Part shown: positions 14,456 through 21,981 of the stretch, one piece after another
Position numbering within the stretch: position 1 is the stretch's first letter
Layout of the letters: each line of letters begins with the position of its first letter
Source of the DNA: a virus
Length of the DNA: 47,464 nt
Reading direction: 5' to 3' (one strand)
Virus record (IMG/VR): IMGVR_UViG_3300025652_000128
Span: 1-47,464 of that record
Translations under genes and position numbers: made by a program
Notes under the pieces: model-generated
The model's database searches: none
What the model saw: only the letters and a program-made list of their open reading frames with translations
Told to the model about the DNA's origin: nothing

Positions 14456-16475
14456 CCCTAAATCAAACAGAGTATTGTCTATAGACTTTGAAACGACCAG
14501 CACCGTAGACCTCCGCAAGACGGGGGTTTTCCCCTACGCGCGGCACGAGGACACGAAGGTCTTGTGCATGGCTTACGCCTTTGACAACGACCCGGTGCAA
14601 GTCTGGCGGTGGGACCAACCGTTTCCTGCGGACGTGGCCGGGCATGTTCAATCCGGCCTGCCCGTCCGCGCATGGAACGCGCAGTTTGAGTTTGAAATCT
14701 GGAACAACACTCTGGCCCGCCACGTACTACTCCCCGCCCTGACCCGTGACCAGCTTTTCGACACCATGGCCCAAGCGGCCTACTACGGTCTGCCCCTTGG
14801 GCTGGACCAGTCCGCCGAAGCTGCGGGCCTTAGCCTGCGCAAAGACAAAGCGGGCCACGCGCTGATGATGCGGATGAACAAGCCCCGGACGAAAGCCAAG
14901 CCGGGCCAGCCCGCAACGTGGTGGCACGATGACGACCCCGCCAAGGTGGACGCTCTCTGCGCCTACTGCGCGCAGGACGTTCAAGTCGAGCGCGCCATGG
15001 CCAACCGGCTGGCCCCACTACCCCCGCGCGAGCGCGAAATCTGGCTGCTCGACCAGAAGATAAACGCCCGAGGCATGGGCATGGATTTGAAACTGATCGC
15101 CGCGCTGGAGACAGTCGCCGCCAACGCGACCCGCGCAATCAACAGCGCACTCGATCGGCTCACCGGCGGCGAAGTTCGCACCGTAGGATCCACCCGCGCG
15201 ATGTTGGATTATCTCAAAAGCCTCGGTTGGAAAGGCGCGGACCTGACGAAAGACACCGTGGCGCGGGCCATCGCGGACCCCAACACGCGCGACTACGTCC
15301 GGGAAGTCCTGCAACTAAGGCAGGACGGCGCTAAAACCTCAACGGCGAAACTCCCGGCCATGCGGTTGGCCGCCACGGACGCCCCGTTTCCTGTGGAGTT
15401 ATTAATTGAGGGGGATTTTCCTTGCGTCCGTGGGCTGCTCCAGCATTACGGGGCGTTCCGGACAGGCAGGTGGGCCGGGAGACTGGTCCAACCGCAGAAC
15501 ATGCCGCGTCCGTCACTCAGCCAAGATGAACTAGACCTAGCCATCGAAATCATTCTCGGCGGCTGCTTCGACCCAGAAACACTGGAGTTGGTGTTCGGCG
15601 TGTCCGCCATGGAACTAGTGTCCTCCTTGCTCCGCTCCGTCCTCACCGCACGCCCCGGCTGTTTATTGGCCGTGGTGGACGCCTCGCAGATCGAAGCGCG
15701 CGTCCTGCCGTGGCTGGCGGACGAACAGAAAGGCTTGGAAGTTTTCCGGCAAGGACGAGATGTTTACATCGCCGCCGCCGCAGACATTTACCGCACCCCG
15801 GAGGAAAGCGTAAGCAAGGACATGCGCCAGATTGGCAAAGTCGGCGTGCTGGCCCTTGGCTTCGGCGGCGCAGAGGGCGCGTTCCAAACAATGGCGGCGA
15901 ACTACGGCGTGGAGGTGACAGACCAGCGCGCAGGCGAAATCAAGGACGCGTGGCGAGCGGCCAATCCTAAGATTGTGCAATTCTGGAAGGACCTCGACGC
16001 GGCGTTCTTGCAGTGCGTCCGGGCTCACGGTCAGGTGCTGGCGGTCAAGGTGGGCCACGTCAAAGTTGGCCGCGTGGGCGCGCACGTCGTCATTGTCCTG
16101 CCGTCAGGACGGTCGCTTTGGTATCGGGACGTTCAGGAAGGGACCAACAAATTCGGCCAACCCTGCTCCACCTACATGGGTGTGGACCAATACACCCGGC
16201 AGTGGAAACGGCTGGACACCTACGGCGGCAAGCTGGCTGAGAACGTTACGCAAGCTGTGGCGCGTGACTGCTTGGCCGAGGTTATGTTGTCGGCTGACAA
16301 GATAAACATAGCTGTGCTGTTGACCGTCCACGACGAATTGATCACCGAGGCGGCGGCAGGGGCCGAAGCCTCAACCCTGACAGCGCTAGAGGGGTTTATG
16401 TCCACCCCGCCCACGTGGGCACCCGGCCTTCCGGTAGGCTCCGACGGGTGGGCAGGCAAGCGTTACAGAAAATAA
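14448..16475 (+). CDS. Family A DNA polymerase with 3'-5' exonuclease domain
   Basis: The product is 675 residues. The 3'-5' exonuclease (DEDDy) domain is intact: Asp13 and Glu15 in SIDFETTS, AWNAQFEFEIW near 75-85, and YCAQDVQVE near 171-179. Polymerase motif A is VVDASQIEAR with Asp411, motif B is R460-x3-K464, and motif C is VHDE with His628, Asp629 and Glu630. There is no 5'-3' exonuclease domain. In motif B the residue equivalent to E. coli Phe762 is Leu468, and that equivalent to Tyr766 is Phe472. Leu at 762 has been associated with temperate or slower phages in virioplankton surveys. It is the replicative polymerase and sits beside HD and diphosphohydrolase genes as in DpoZ-type clusters. 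Confidence 0.93.
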   Translation: MNDPKSNRVLSIDFETTSTVDLRKTGVFPYARHEDTKVLCMAYAFDNDPVQVWRWDQPFPADVAGHVQSGLPVRAWNAQFEFEIWNNTLARHVLLPALTRDQLFDTMAQAAYYGLPLGLDQSAEAAGLSLRKDKAGHALMMRMNKPRTKAKPGQPATWWHDDDPAKVDALCAYCAQDVQVERAMANRLAPLPPREREIWLLDQKINARGMGMDLKLIAALETVAANATRAINSALDRLTGGEVRTVGSTRAMLDYLKSLGWKGADLTKDTVARAIADPNTRDYVREVLQLRQDGAKTSTAKLPAMRLAATDAPFPVELLIEGDFPCVRGLLQHYGAFRTGRWAGRLVQPQNMPRPSLSQDELDLAIEIILGGCFDPETLELVFGVSAMELVSSLLRSVLTARPGCLLAVVDASQIEARVLPWLADEQKGLEVFRQGRDVYIAAAADIYRTPEESVSKDMRQIGKVGVLALGFGGAEGAFQTMAANYGVEVTDQRAGEIKDAWRAANPKIVQFWKDLDAAFLQCVRAHGQVLAVKVGHVKVGRVGAHVVIVLPSGRSLWYRDVQEGTNKFGQPCSTYMGVDQYTRQWKRLDTYGGKLAENVTQAVARDCLAEVMLSADKINIAVLLTVHDELITEAAAGAEASTLTALEGFMSTPPTWAPGLPVGSDGWAGKRYRK

Positions 16476-16498
16476 TGGCATCGTTGTCGTTTTTGTAT

Positions 16499-16514
16499 TT
16501 GACAGATCAGACAA
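16499..16514. promoter_or_regulatory. Putative repressor operator 6
   Basis: TTGAC-AGATCA-GACAA lies in the gap after the polymerase gene, ahead of the second early operon. TTGACA could also be a -35 element. Confidence 0.45.
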
Positions 16515-16521
16515 AGGTGTG

Positions 16522-16532
16522 TTTTGTAGGTT
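16522..16532 (+). promoter_or_regulatory. TTTTGTAGGTT leader motif, second early operon
   Basis: An exact copy of the motif, eight bases after operator 6 and about 38 bases before the start at 16570. Confidence 0.5.
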
Positions 16533-16569
16533 TTGCAGACACTCATGCACAACAAAAAAGGATACTGAA

Positions 16570-16770
16570 ATGAAACTAGCACTGGACGTCTTCGCCGTCG
16601 CCGCAGCGTATTTTGGGTTTTACGGCTACGTGTTCCCCGAGATGCTGCTCCGCGCAGAGATGAATTTTTTCGTGGCCTTCGCCGCCGCCTGCCTTGCCGT
16701 TGCCGGGCCTCTGCTGTGCGCCGCCTTCCTTGGCTACCGCCACCCCAAACTTCTAGGAAAAGATCAATGA
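16570..16770 (+). CDS. Small membrane protein
   Basis: The product is 66 residues. ATG 16570 has AAAGGA nine bases upstream; the longer open frame from 16519 covers the leader motif and is rejected. Two hydrophobic segments are seen: about 5-22 (VFAVAAAYFGFYGYVF) and about 31-53 (FFVAFAAACLAVAGPLLCAAFL). It probably spans the inner membrane twice. Function is unknown; superinfection or host membrane modulation is only a guess. Its stop overlaps the next start. Confidence 0.7.
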   Translation: MKLALDVFAVAAAYFGFYGYVFPEMLLRAEMNFFVAFAAACLAVAGPLLCAAFLGYRHPKLLGKDQ

Positions 16771-17507
16771 CCATCATAGCGTTCGACAAAGACCCGCGCG
16801 ACGAAGCCAACCCGTGGACGCAAACGGCGTCTGGCATTAAGTTGGACCTGCTGGCCCCCACCCCGGACATGATCCATTGGCCGGACGTGGCGCAGGGCTT
16901 GTCCCGAGCGAACCGTTTCAACGGCATGACCGCCGAGCCGTACTCAGTCGCAGAACACTGCTGCAAAATGTACGACTTCATAACCTCCGACGGCGCGCCC
17001 CCTGCGGCACGAGCGTGGGCACTGCTTCATGACGCGCATGAAGCCTACATCGGCGATATCGTCACACCGGTGCCCCCGGCCCTTGGCATGTACGCCGCCC
17101 GGCACGTTCGGTTCACCGACGAGGACGCCCCCGAGGGCAGCAAAGAGAGCGAAATGATAAACGCCGTCATGGTGCGCGCGATCCCCCATATAATCTTACA
17201 AGCACTGGACGGCTTGAAGCACGAATTAGACCACGCCATTTTTGGAGCCGCCGGGTTCCCCCCTCCATGCAAGGCCAGCCGCGCCGAAACGCTTGTACTC
17301 AAAATGATAGACAAAGCCTTCGGCTTGGCGGAGCGCAACAAGCTTATGGGCCCCCCGCCGGAGAAATGGCCGGACGAAGATGAATTGAGCAAGATGCAAA
17401 ATATAGATGTAGAATTTGAGTGCTGGCCCCCGGAGCGCGCCGCCAAGGAATATCTAGGCCGTCTTCTCGAATTGGGCATCTGCCGCCCTCCGTCAACACT
17501 GAATTGA
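16767..17507 (+). CDS. HD-domain nucleotide phosphohydrolase (DatZ/YfbR-like)
   Basis: The product is 246 residues. ATG 16767 overlaps the upstream stop, with GGAA upstream. HD motifs are clear: RFNGMTAEPYSVAEHCC (first His), ALLHDAHEAYIGDIVTP (HD pair plus the downstream Asp). The order RFNG...YSVAEH...LLHDAxEAYxGD is shared by YfbR-like dNMP phosphatases and by DatZ, the dATP triphosphohydrolase of Z-genome phages. The protein is longer than DatZ by about 70 residues because of a C-terminal extension. It is expected to hydrolyse a deoxynucleotide; which one cannot be read from sequence. Confidence 0.85.
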   Translation: MTIIAFDKDPRDEANPWTQTASGIKLDLLAPTPDMIHWPDVAQGLSRANRFNGMTAEPYSVAEHCCKMYDFITSDGAPPAARAWALLHDAHEAYIGDIVTPVPPALGMYAARHVRFTDEDAPEGSKESEMINAVMVRAIPHIILQALDGLKHELDHAIFGAAGFPPPCKASRAETLVLKMIDKAFGLAERNKLMGPPPEKWPDEDELSKMQNIDVEFECWPPERAAKEYLGRLLELGICRPPSTLN

Positions 17508-17519
17508 AGGAGCGATCAG

Positions 17520-17777
17520 ATGGATGAGAGATTGAGCAATGGACAGCTTGTTTCGCGTTGTGCGGATGCTTGGGAGGCGGTGCCGACCGCTTCATGGTGG
17601 CTACACAAGAAAACAGGAGGGGTGTACGAGGCCCAAGGTGTCGCTCTCACATCAAGCGATCTAGAACCCGTGGTGATCTACACGAGCATGAAGGGGGGTG
17701 GACCATCATTCACCCGCCGCGCTTGTGAGTTTCTAGATGGACGGTTTGAGCGGATCAACGACAAGGAGGGCGAGTAA
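17520..17777 (+). CDS. DUF1653-like small protein
   Basis: The product is 85 residues; GAAGGAG precedes ATG 17520. The region WWLHKKTGGVYEAQGVAL, then LEPVVIYTSMKGGG and FLDGRFERI, follows the DUF1653 pattern (short beta-rich domain: K-G-x-Y-x-V-x-G-V-A, then P-x-V-x-Y, then F-x-E/DGRF). Role unknown. The stop shares an A with the next start (TAATG). Confidence 0.7.
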   Translation: MDERLSNGQLVSRCADAWEAVPTASWWLHKKTGGVYEAQGVALTSSDLEPVVIYTSMKGGGPSFTRRACEFLDGRFERINDKEGE

Positions 17778-18082
17778 TGGCTGGAAGTGAACGGGCGACA
17801 GCGTTTTTGCTTTGGAGGGAAGGGGTGTCCGTCGGCTGGAGGTGCACCGTCGCGGAGTTGGCGGACGCGGTGGGCGTGTCGGCGTCATATGCCCGGAACA
17901 TAGTAAGGAGCCGGGGCTGGCCACTGCAACCTGACGGCGCGCCATATGAAAGCAGAGCCCGCCAAGCCCGTGAACGCACCCGCTGCGACGCACCCCGGCG
18001 CGATCTGATCAAGATAATTAAAGACCAAACGTCCCACCCCAACCGGCGGACGGAATTCAGACAGATGGAGAACGAAACATGA
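17777..18082 (+). CDS. Small helix-turn-helix protein
   Basis: The product is 101 residues. Residues 22-46 form an HTH (CTVAELADAVGVSASYARNI) followed by RSRGWPL, which suits a DNA-binding wing. The C-terminal half is basic. It overlaps both neighbours by a few bases in an early operon. It may regulate early or late genes; the target is unknown. Confidence 0.65.
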   Translation: MAGSERATAFLLWREGVSVGWRCTVAELADAVGVSASYARNIVRSRGWPLQPDGAPYESRARQARERTRCDAPRRDLIKIIKDQTSHPNRRTEFRQMENET

Positions 18083-18195
18083 TGACCTTTTGGCCACTGG
18101 CGGTTGCCTTCCTCGCTGGAGTGTCGCTTTGCGTTGGCGTCCTTGCGATCCTCATATTGATGATCAACAATGACCCGCCCGGACCGAGGTTCTGA
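18079..18195 (+). CDS. Single-pass small membrane protein (38 residues)
   Basis: ATG 18079 overlaps the upstream stop (ATGA). The chain starts MMTFWPLAVAFLAG and continues through a strongly hydrophobic segment ending ILILMI, then a short polar tail NNDPPGPRF. One membrane helix with the tail on the other side is predicted. Coupling on both sides supports it as a real gene despite its size. Confidence 0.6.
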   Translation: MMTFWPLAVAFLAGVSLCVGVLAILILMINNDPPGPRF

Positions 18196-18196
18196 T

Positions 18197-18469
18197 ATGG
18201 CAATCTCACCGAAGGACTTACGCATATCGTCCGTGACGATGGACCACGCGCGCGGCGCTTGGCCCGGATCACGTCCGCAGCGGTGGACCGCCCGGCACGT
18301 GCCTTCTGGGGTCGCCGTGTCTTGGACGGACTACGCCCGCCCCGGAGGCAGCAAGTCCCAGCACCACGCTCATCCACTGGTTCTTGCCGCGCTGGAGATG
18401 TTGGTGGACGATCTTGGCGGGGACGTCTTGCCAGAGGAAGTCAGGGAGGACTATCTTGACGCTGGATAA
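18197..18469 (+). CDS. Small hypothetical protein
   Basis: The product is 90 residues. ATG 18197 follows the previous stop by one base. The pattern SVTMDHARGAWPGSR, HVPSGVAVSWTDYARPGGSK and HPLVLAALEMLV is loosely like small phage proteins labelled release-factor-like, with G-V-x-V-x-W and a C-terminal helix, but no GGQ motif is present. I do not assign a function. It is the last early gene; its stop codon lies inside the left arm of a large inverted repeat. Confidence 0.6.
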   Translation: MAISPKDLRISSVTMDHARGAWPGSRPQRWTARHVPSGVAVSWTDYARPGGSKSQHHAHPLVLAALEMLVDDLGGDVLPEEVREDYLDAG

Positions 18470-18498
18470 TTGCTGGATAGACCCCCCTTAAATCCAGC
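18468..18498. repeat. 31-bp inverted repeat, left arm
   Basis: This arm (AATTGCTGGATAGACC...AATCCAGC) is the perfect reverse complement of 18730-18760. Each arm can also fold on itself through GCTGGAT and ATCCAGC (7 bp). Confidence 0.92.
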
Positions 18499-18530
18499 AA
18501 AACCGGACGTTTTGTCTGCTTCTGTCCCGA

Positions 18531-18540
18531 CAACCTACAA
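18531..18540 (-). promoter_or_regulatory. TTGTAGGTTG motif in the convergent junction
   Basis: A minus-strand copy directly beside the terminator stem at 18541. Confidence 0.4.
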
Positions 18541-18568
18541 GGCTCCACTCCGGTGGGGCCTTTTTCTT
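18541..18568 (+). terminator. Rho-independent terminator of the early block
   Basis: GGCTCCAC pairs with GTGGGGCC (8 bp, one G-T pair) around the loop TCCG, followed by five T residues. It lies about 70 bases after the last early gene. Confidence 0.88.
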
Positions 18569-18585
18569 ATGGCTGCGGACGCGGT

Positions 18586-18596
18586 TTTTGTAGGCT
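18586..18596 (+). promoter_or_regulatory. TTTTGTAGGCT motif before the tRNA-like element
   Basis: A plus-strand copy that runs into the acceptor-like GCTGCGG of the tRNA-like element. Confidence 0.45.
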
Positions 18597-18661
18597 GCGG
18601 ACGCGGGGTCACTCCGTTGGTAAGGGTGAGGTCCGGGGTTCGATCCCCCGCCGCAGCACCA
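18594..18661 (+). other. tRNA-Thr(GGT)-like fragment, degenerate tRNA or attachment site
   Basis: The 3' half is a textbook tRNA: anticodon loop TTGGTAA, stem strand GGGTG, variable AGGTC, T arm CGGGG-TTCGATC-CCCCG, acceptor strand CCGCAGC and encoded ACCA. GCTGCGG at 18594-18600 can pair with the acceptor strand. Only 16 bases separate it from the anticodon loop, so the D arm is missing. CACTC could pair with GGGTG only by leaving a nine-base loop. It is either a decayed tRNA gene or the phage copy of a host tRNA-Thr 3' end (attP). The integrase gene is 11 kb away. Confidence 0.55.
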
Positions 18662-18707
18662 TTTTCCCCCACATAAACAAGCACTTAACCGAAGGCCCGA
18701 AACCCTG

Positions 18708-18718
18708 TTTTGTAGGTC
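18708..18718 (+). promoter_or_regulatory. TTTTGTAGGTC motif in the convergent junction
   Basis: A plus-strand copy between the tRNA-like element and the right arm of the inverted repeat. Confidence 0.45.
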
Positions 18719-18729
18719 CGTCCAGCATC

Positions 18730-18760
18730 GCTGGATTTAAGGGGGGTCTATCCAGCAATT
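18730..18760. repeat. 31-bp inverted repeat, right arm
   Basis: A perfect reverse complement of 18468-18498, placed just downstream of the tailspike gene on the minus strand. The two arms enclose 231 bases holding a terminator and a tRNA-like element. Confidence 0.92.
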
Positions 18761-18768
18761 CGTTCTCC

Positions 18769-21700
18769 TTATGCCGCCACGAACGTGCCGACGGCGTAGG
18801 CGCTGCCATTCCAGTCGGCCACGGATTTCAGGTCCACGAGCGGCGTCATGCCTGCGACGGTCCCGGCGTAGACCGCGTTGCCGCCGCCGTCGTAGAAGTC
18901 GGCGTAGACCGCCGTGGTGTTATCTTCGATGGAGTACCAAACGTTCGAGACATGCAGCGTGCCCATCGCGCCGCCAGCTATGTTGCCAGCGCCGATAAGG
19001 ATTGGTGACTTCTGTGCGTTCCCGTTGAGGGCAGTGTCGAGCGCAAGCACACCGTCGATCCAGATTTGCTGGGAGCCTACACGTGTCTTAACAAGCCACT
19101 TCTGGTCGGTAGCCGTGGCCATGGCTGAACCGGTCAGGTAAACCGACCCCATAGACGAGCCTGCGGTATTCTCAGCTTTCAGGAACCACCGCTGGTTGCT
19201 GTCAAACAGTGACAGGTGCCAGTCGCCTGTGCCGTTGCCTGAGTTGAGAACGAACCCGACACTCGGCACGGCGGCGGGGATGCTCACCGTAAACGCCAGC
19301 GTCACATAAGGCACCGACGTGCCCATAGCCGCGTCCATGTCGATCCACGCCGTCGTACCGTCAAGCACAACTGGCTCAACCGTAGCCGGGGCAGGCCCGG
19401 CCAAGGTCAGCGCCACGGACCCGCTGTTCGCGGAGAATGTCCCTGCGCCTGCCTGACGCTGCGTCGGTACGACATCCTCCATCGTCACGAACATATCCAT
19501 TCCCCCGGCGATCACGTTCGCGCCGACTGCGCCGAGGTCTTTGAAGTATCCGCCGGGGGCTGAGTAGATCGCCGACATTCCTGCGTCGCTGTCCAGTCCG
19601 AGCAGCGCGCCGCTGTGGCTGGCGAACAGTCCGATCTCTCCGATCCACGGGCGGACGTGGGCCGGGACCGTGCCGAGATACTGGCCGCCCAGATACATCG
19701 TTTTGTTCGTGCCGAGCGTGTCCGTGTCGATGGTGGACAAGTCCCAGTCGCTATTGCGGATGTAGCCGTCGATCACGCCGTTGAACGCCACGCGGACGAT
19801 GCCGTAGCGGAAGTCGTACTCCACCGCCATATCCACCTGCACGCCTTCGGCGTAGGTGTCCTTACTGGTAAACTTCAACATCGGTATCGTGTCGGCGCTG
19901 TTCTTGAGGTACAGTTCGATCCGCCCGCTTGACGTCCGAGATACCTCGAAGGTGTTGCCTTGGCTGTCGAACACGCTGCGCTGCGAGCCGTCCGCCCCGG
20001 TCGTCGCCGTGAAGGAGACCAAGAAGCCGCCGATGAGGCCAGCCGCCTTGCCCGCCTTGTACGTCCCGGACCAGCGGGCGTCGGCGTTCCATTGTGTCCT
20101 CGTGTATGAGTGGGCTGTGCCGCCGGGTGCGGGCGTCGGCACCGCGAAGTCGTTCGTCACCGCGCCAGCGCCGAGGTAGTTCGGGGAGGATGGCCCGCCC
20201 ATGTCGTGGTCCAGCAACCAACTCCCAGTCTTGATCGTGAAGGCGTCGCGTATTTCGTGCGCCTCCACCCTGTCGAACCCCTTGATTGGGTGGCCTTCAA
20301 ATTCGTCGCGGTAGTGGTCGTCCCCCATCCAGAAGTTTTCGTAAGCCTCCACCGTGGCGTCCGTGACGACGTAGCCGTTGCCGCTGTCGCCGTCGAATTC
20401 GTAGGTCGTGTTTCGGTAGGGCGCGAGGTTCTTGCCGATCTGCAAGTTCTCAACCGCGTCCATGTAGAACCCCGGCGTGCCGCTGCCGTACAGCGTCGCC
20501 CGCAAGTTCACGTTGCCCATGACCTTGGCGGCGCGACAGCCCGCGATCATCTGGCCGATGTTGCCGGTCACGTTGAGGTTGTACAGCATGTTGATGTCGG
20601 CGTAGGTGTCCTGCCCGTTGCCGGGGTAGGCAGCCCCCGGAAGGTTCGGGTCGTTGAATTTGGAGCCCGTCGAGGATGACGTAGGTACGGGGAAACCAAG
20701 TGCCGCGTGCAAGTCCACCCGCTTCCAGAAGGCCACGTCGGAGTAGATACCCGCGACAGTGACGCCGCTCATGGTGGCGCTCGCCGAGGGGTCGCCTGAG
20801 CCGCCTGTCGATGAGTGGGGGTCAGTCGCCGTCACGCCTGTCGTGTTGTCGGAAGGTGACGCCCAGACGCCGATGTGGACGCTGTCGTAGGCGAACATGT
20901 CATTCGCCGCGCTGCCCCAAGTGGTGAAGTTCGTATATACGTCTTCAATTGTGACGTTCGTATATCCGCAGCGATCCGCACCAAGGAACATACCCCGTGC
21001 AACATCATGGATATAGCAGTTCGTCGCGTCACTGTCCGGGCCCTTGAACGAGATGCCCTGCGACATGACGCTGTTCGAGTATCCGCTGCCCGCCTTGCGG
21101 AAGCCGCTGTTTGCGTAGGTGCCGTCGCCCGTCACGACGTCCACGAAGGAGGTCGAGGACACTTCGACGTTCTCGAACTTGATGAAGCTGGAGGCGTTGG
21201 CCACCATCAGCGGGGCGCTGTTGTAGCCCGCCGCTATGTCGCCGCCGCTGTAGCCTGTCGCGGGGTCGTCGTGGTGGACGTGGACGTTCGTCAACCTGAT
21301 CTTCGTGTTGCCGTCGAAAACGATGGGGCCGATGGTCGCCCCCCACTCGTTGAGCGACGGTTCGGCGGCGCTGTTCTGGGTGAAGCCCTCGTAGGTGATA
21401 AGCTGCTCAGAGGTGAAGACGCGAGCGGGTGGTATCCAAAGCAGGAAACCTTCATCTGTGATATAGTCTTTGGACCTACCGACCATTGTGACCGAGCCGT
21501 CCAGTGGCACCGCCGCGTATGCTGTCGCCCGTTCGGCGTATGACGCAAAGTGCCGCTGCCCTGCGACGCCTGTGACCGTGGTAGCTCCGATCACGACAGG
21601 CCCCACCGCGAGCGGGGAGGTGTTGGGGGTTAAGACGCCCGCCGCGACGGTAAACTCACCGTAAACGCCGTCCGCCTCACTTGTGGCAACGCCGCCGTGC

Positions 21701-21891
21701 CCCACTGGGGTGAGCGTGCCGAAGTTGATCGCCGACGACACGCCGGGGTTCTCGTACCCGGTGGTCCACTCCGCGTCCACTCCAAGAGAGGGGAACCTCG
21801 CGTCCACCCCCGGCGAGGGGAACCTCGCGTCCACTCCAAGAGAGGGGAACCTTGCGTCCTGACCGGGGTTTTCGAAGCGTCGGTGTGCCAT
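18769..21891 (-). CDS. Tailspike, beta-helix receptor-binding protein
   Basis: The product is 1040 residues. Residues 11-37 hold three nine-residue repeats (x-DARFPSLG). A virion-anchoring and parallel beta-helix region follows, with many short Gly/Asn-rich strands (IVFDGNTKIRLTNVHVHH, SYATNCYIHDVARG-like turns) as in pectate-lyase-fold spikes. The C-terminal half looks like two LamG/concanavalin-type jelly-roll units (GSWLLDHDMGG...; AWIDMDAAMGTSVPYVTLAF). Such spikes bind or cleave surface polysaccharide. It is the last late gene and has its own leader with the TTTTGTAGGTT motif, so it may be expressed separately. No catalytic residues can be named. Confidence 0.8.
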   Translation of the reverse strand: MAHRRFENPGQDARFPSLGVDARFPSPGVDARFPSLGVDAEWTTGYENPGVSSAINFGTLTPVGHGGVATSEADGVYGEFTVAAGVLTPNTSPLAVGPVVIGATTVTGVAGQRHFASYAERATAYAAVPLDGSVTMVGRSKDYITDEGFLLWIPPARVFTSEQLITYEGFTQNSAAEPSLNEWGATIGPIVFDGNTKIRLTNVHVHHDDPATGYSGGDIAAGYNSAPLMVANASSFIKFENVEVSSTSFVDVVTGDGTYANSGFRKAGSGYSNSVMSQGISFKGPDSDATNCYIHDVARGMFLGADRCGYTNVTIEDVYTNFTTWGSAANDMFAYDSVHIGVWASPSDNTTGVTATDPHSSTGGSGDPSASATMSGVTVAGIYSDVAFWKRVDLHAALGFPVPTSSSTGSKFNDPNLPGAAYPGNGQDTYADINMLYNLNVTGNIGQMIAGCRAAKVMGNVNLRATLYGSGTPGFYMDAVENLQIGKNLAPYRNTTYEFDGDSGNGYVVTDATVEAYENFWMGDDHYRDEFEGHPIKGFDRVEAHEIRDAFTIKTGSWLLDHDMGGPSSPNYLGAGAVTNDFAVPTPAPGGTAHSYTRTQWNADARWSGTYKAGKAAGLIGGFLVSFTATTGADGSQRSVFDSQGNTFEVSRTSSGRIELYLKNSADTIPMLKFTSKDTYAEGVQVDMAVEYDFRYGIVRVAFNGVIDGYIRNSDWDLSTIDTDTLGTNKTMYLGGQYLGTVPAHVRPWIGEIGLFASHSGALLGLDSDAGMSAIYSAPGGYFKDLGAVGANVIAGGMDMFVTMEDVVPTQRQAGAGTFSANSGSVALTLAGPAPATVEPVVLDGTTAWIDMDAAMGTSVPYVTLAFTVSIPAAVPSVGFVLNSGNGTGDWHLSLFDSNQRWFLKAENTAGSSMGSVYLTGSAMATATDQKWLVKTRVGSQQIWIDGVLALDTALNGNAQKSPILIGAGNIAGGAMGTLHVSNVWYSIEDNTTAVYADFYDGGGNAVYAGTVAGMTPLVDLKSVADWNGSAYAVGTFVAA
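21778..21861 (-). repeat. 27-bp coding repeat in tailspike N-terminus
   Basis: Three near-identical 27-base units encode QDARFPSLG, VDARFPSPG and VDARFPSLG, flanked by ENPG on both sides. Units 1 and 3 are almost identical in DNA. Confidence 0.85.
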
Positions 21892-21924
21892 GGGCGTGCG
21901 TCCGTAATGTTTGTTGGTTGCGTT

Positions 21925-21935
21925 AACCTACAAAA
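21925..21935 (-). promoter_or_regulatory. TTTTGTAGGTT leader motif, tailspike gene
   Basis: An exact copy on the minus strand about 33 bases before the tailspike start. TGGACG lies 17 bases before TAGGTT and could serve as a poor -35. Confidence 0.5.
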
Positions 21936-21981
21936 CCACGGGCGCACCGTCCACAAATAAAGGTGATTTCCTCCGGGGGGC

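Noticed and set aside
13746-17507. Complete 2-aminoadenine pathway
   Set aside because: No PurZ-like frame was found on either strand, so only a partial resemblance is claimed.
18594-18661. Intact functional tRNA gene
   Set aside because: The D arm is missing and the anticodon stem would need a nine-base loop, so it is described as a fragment.
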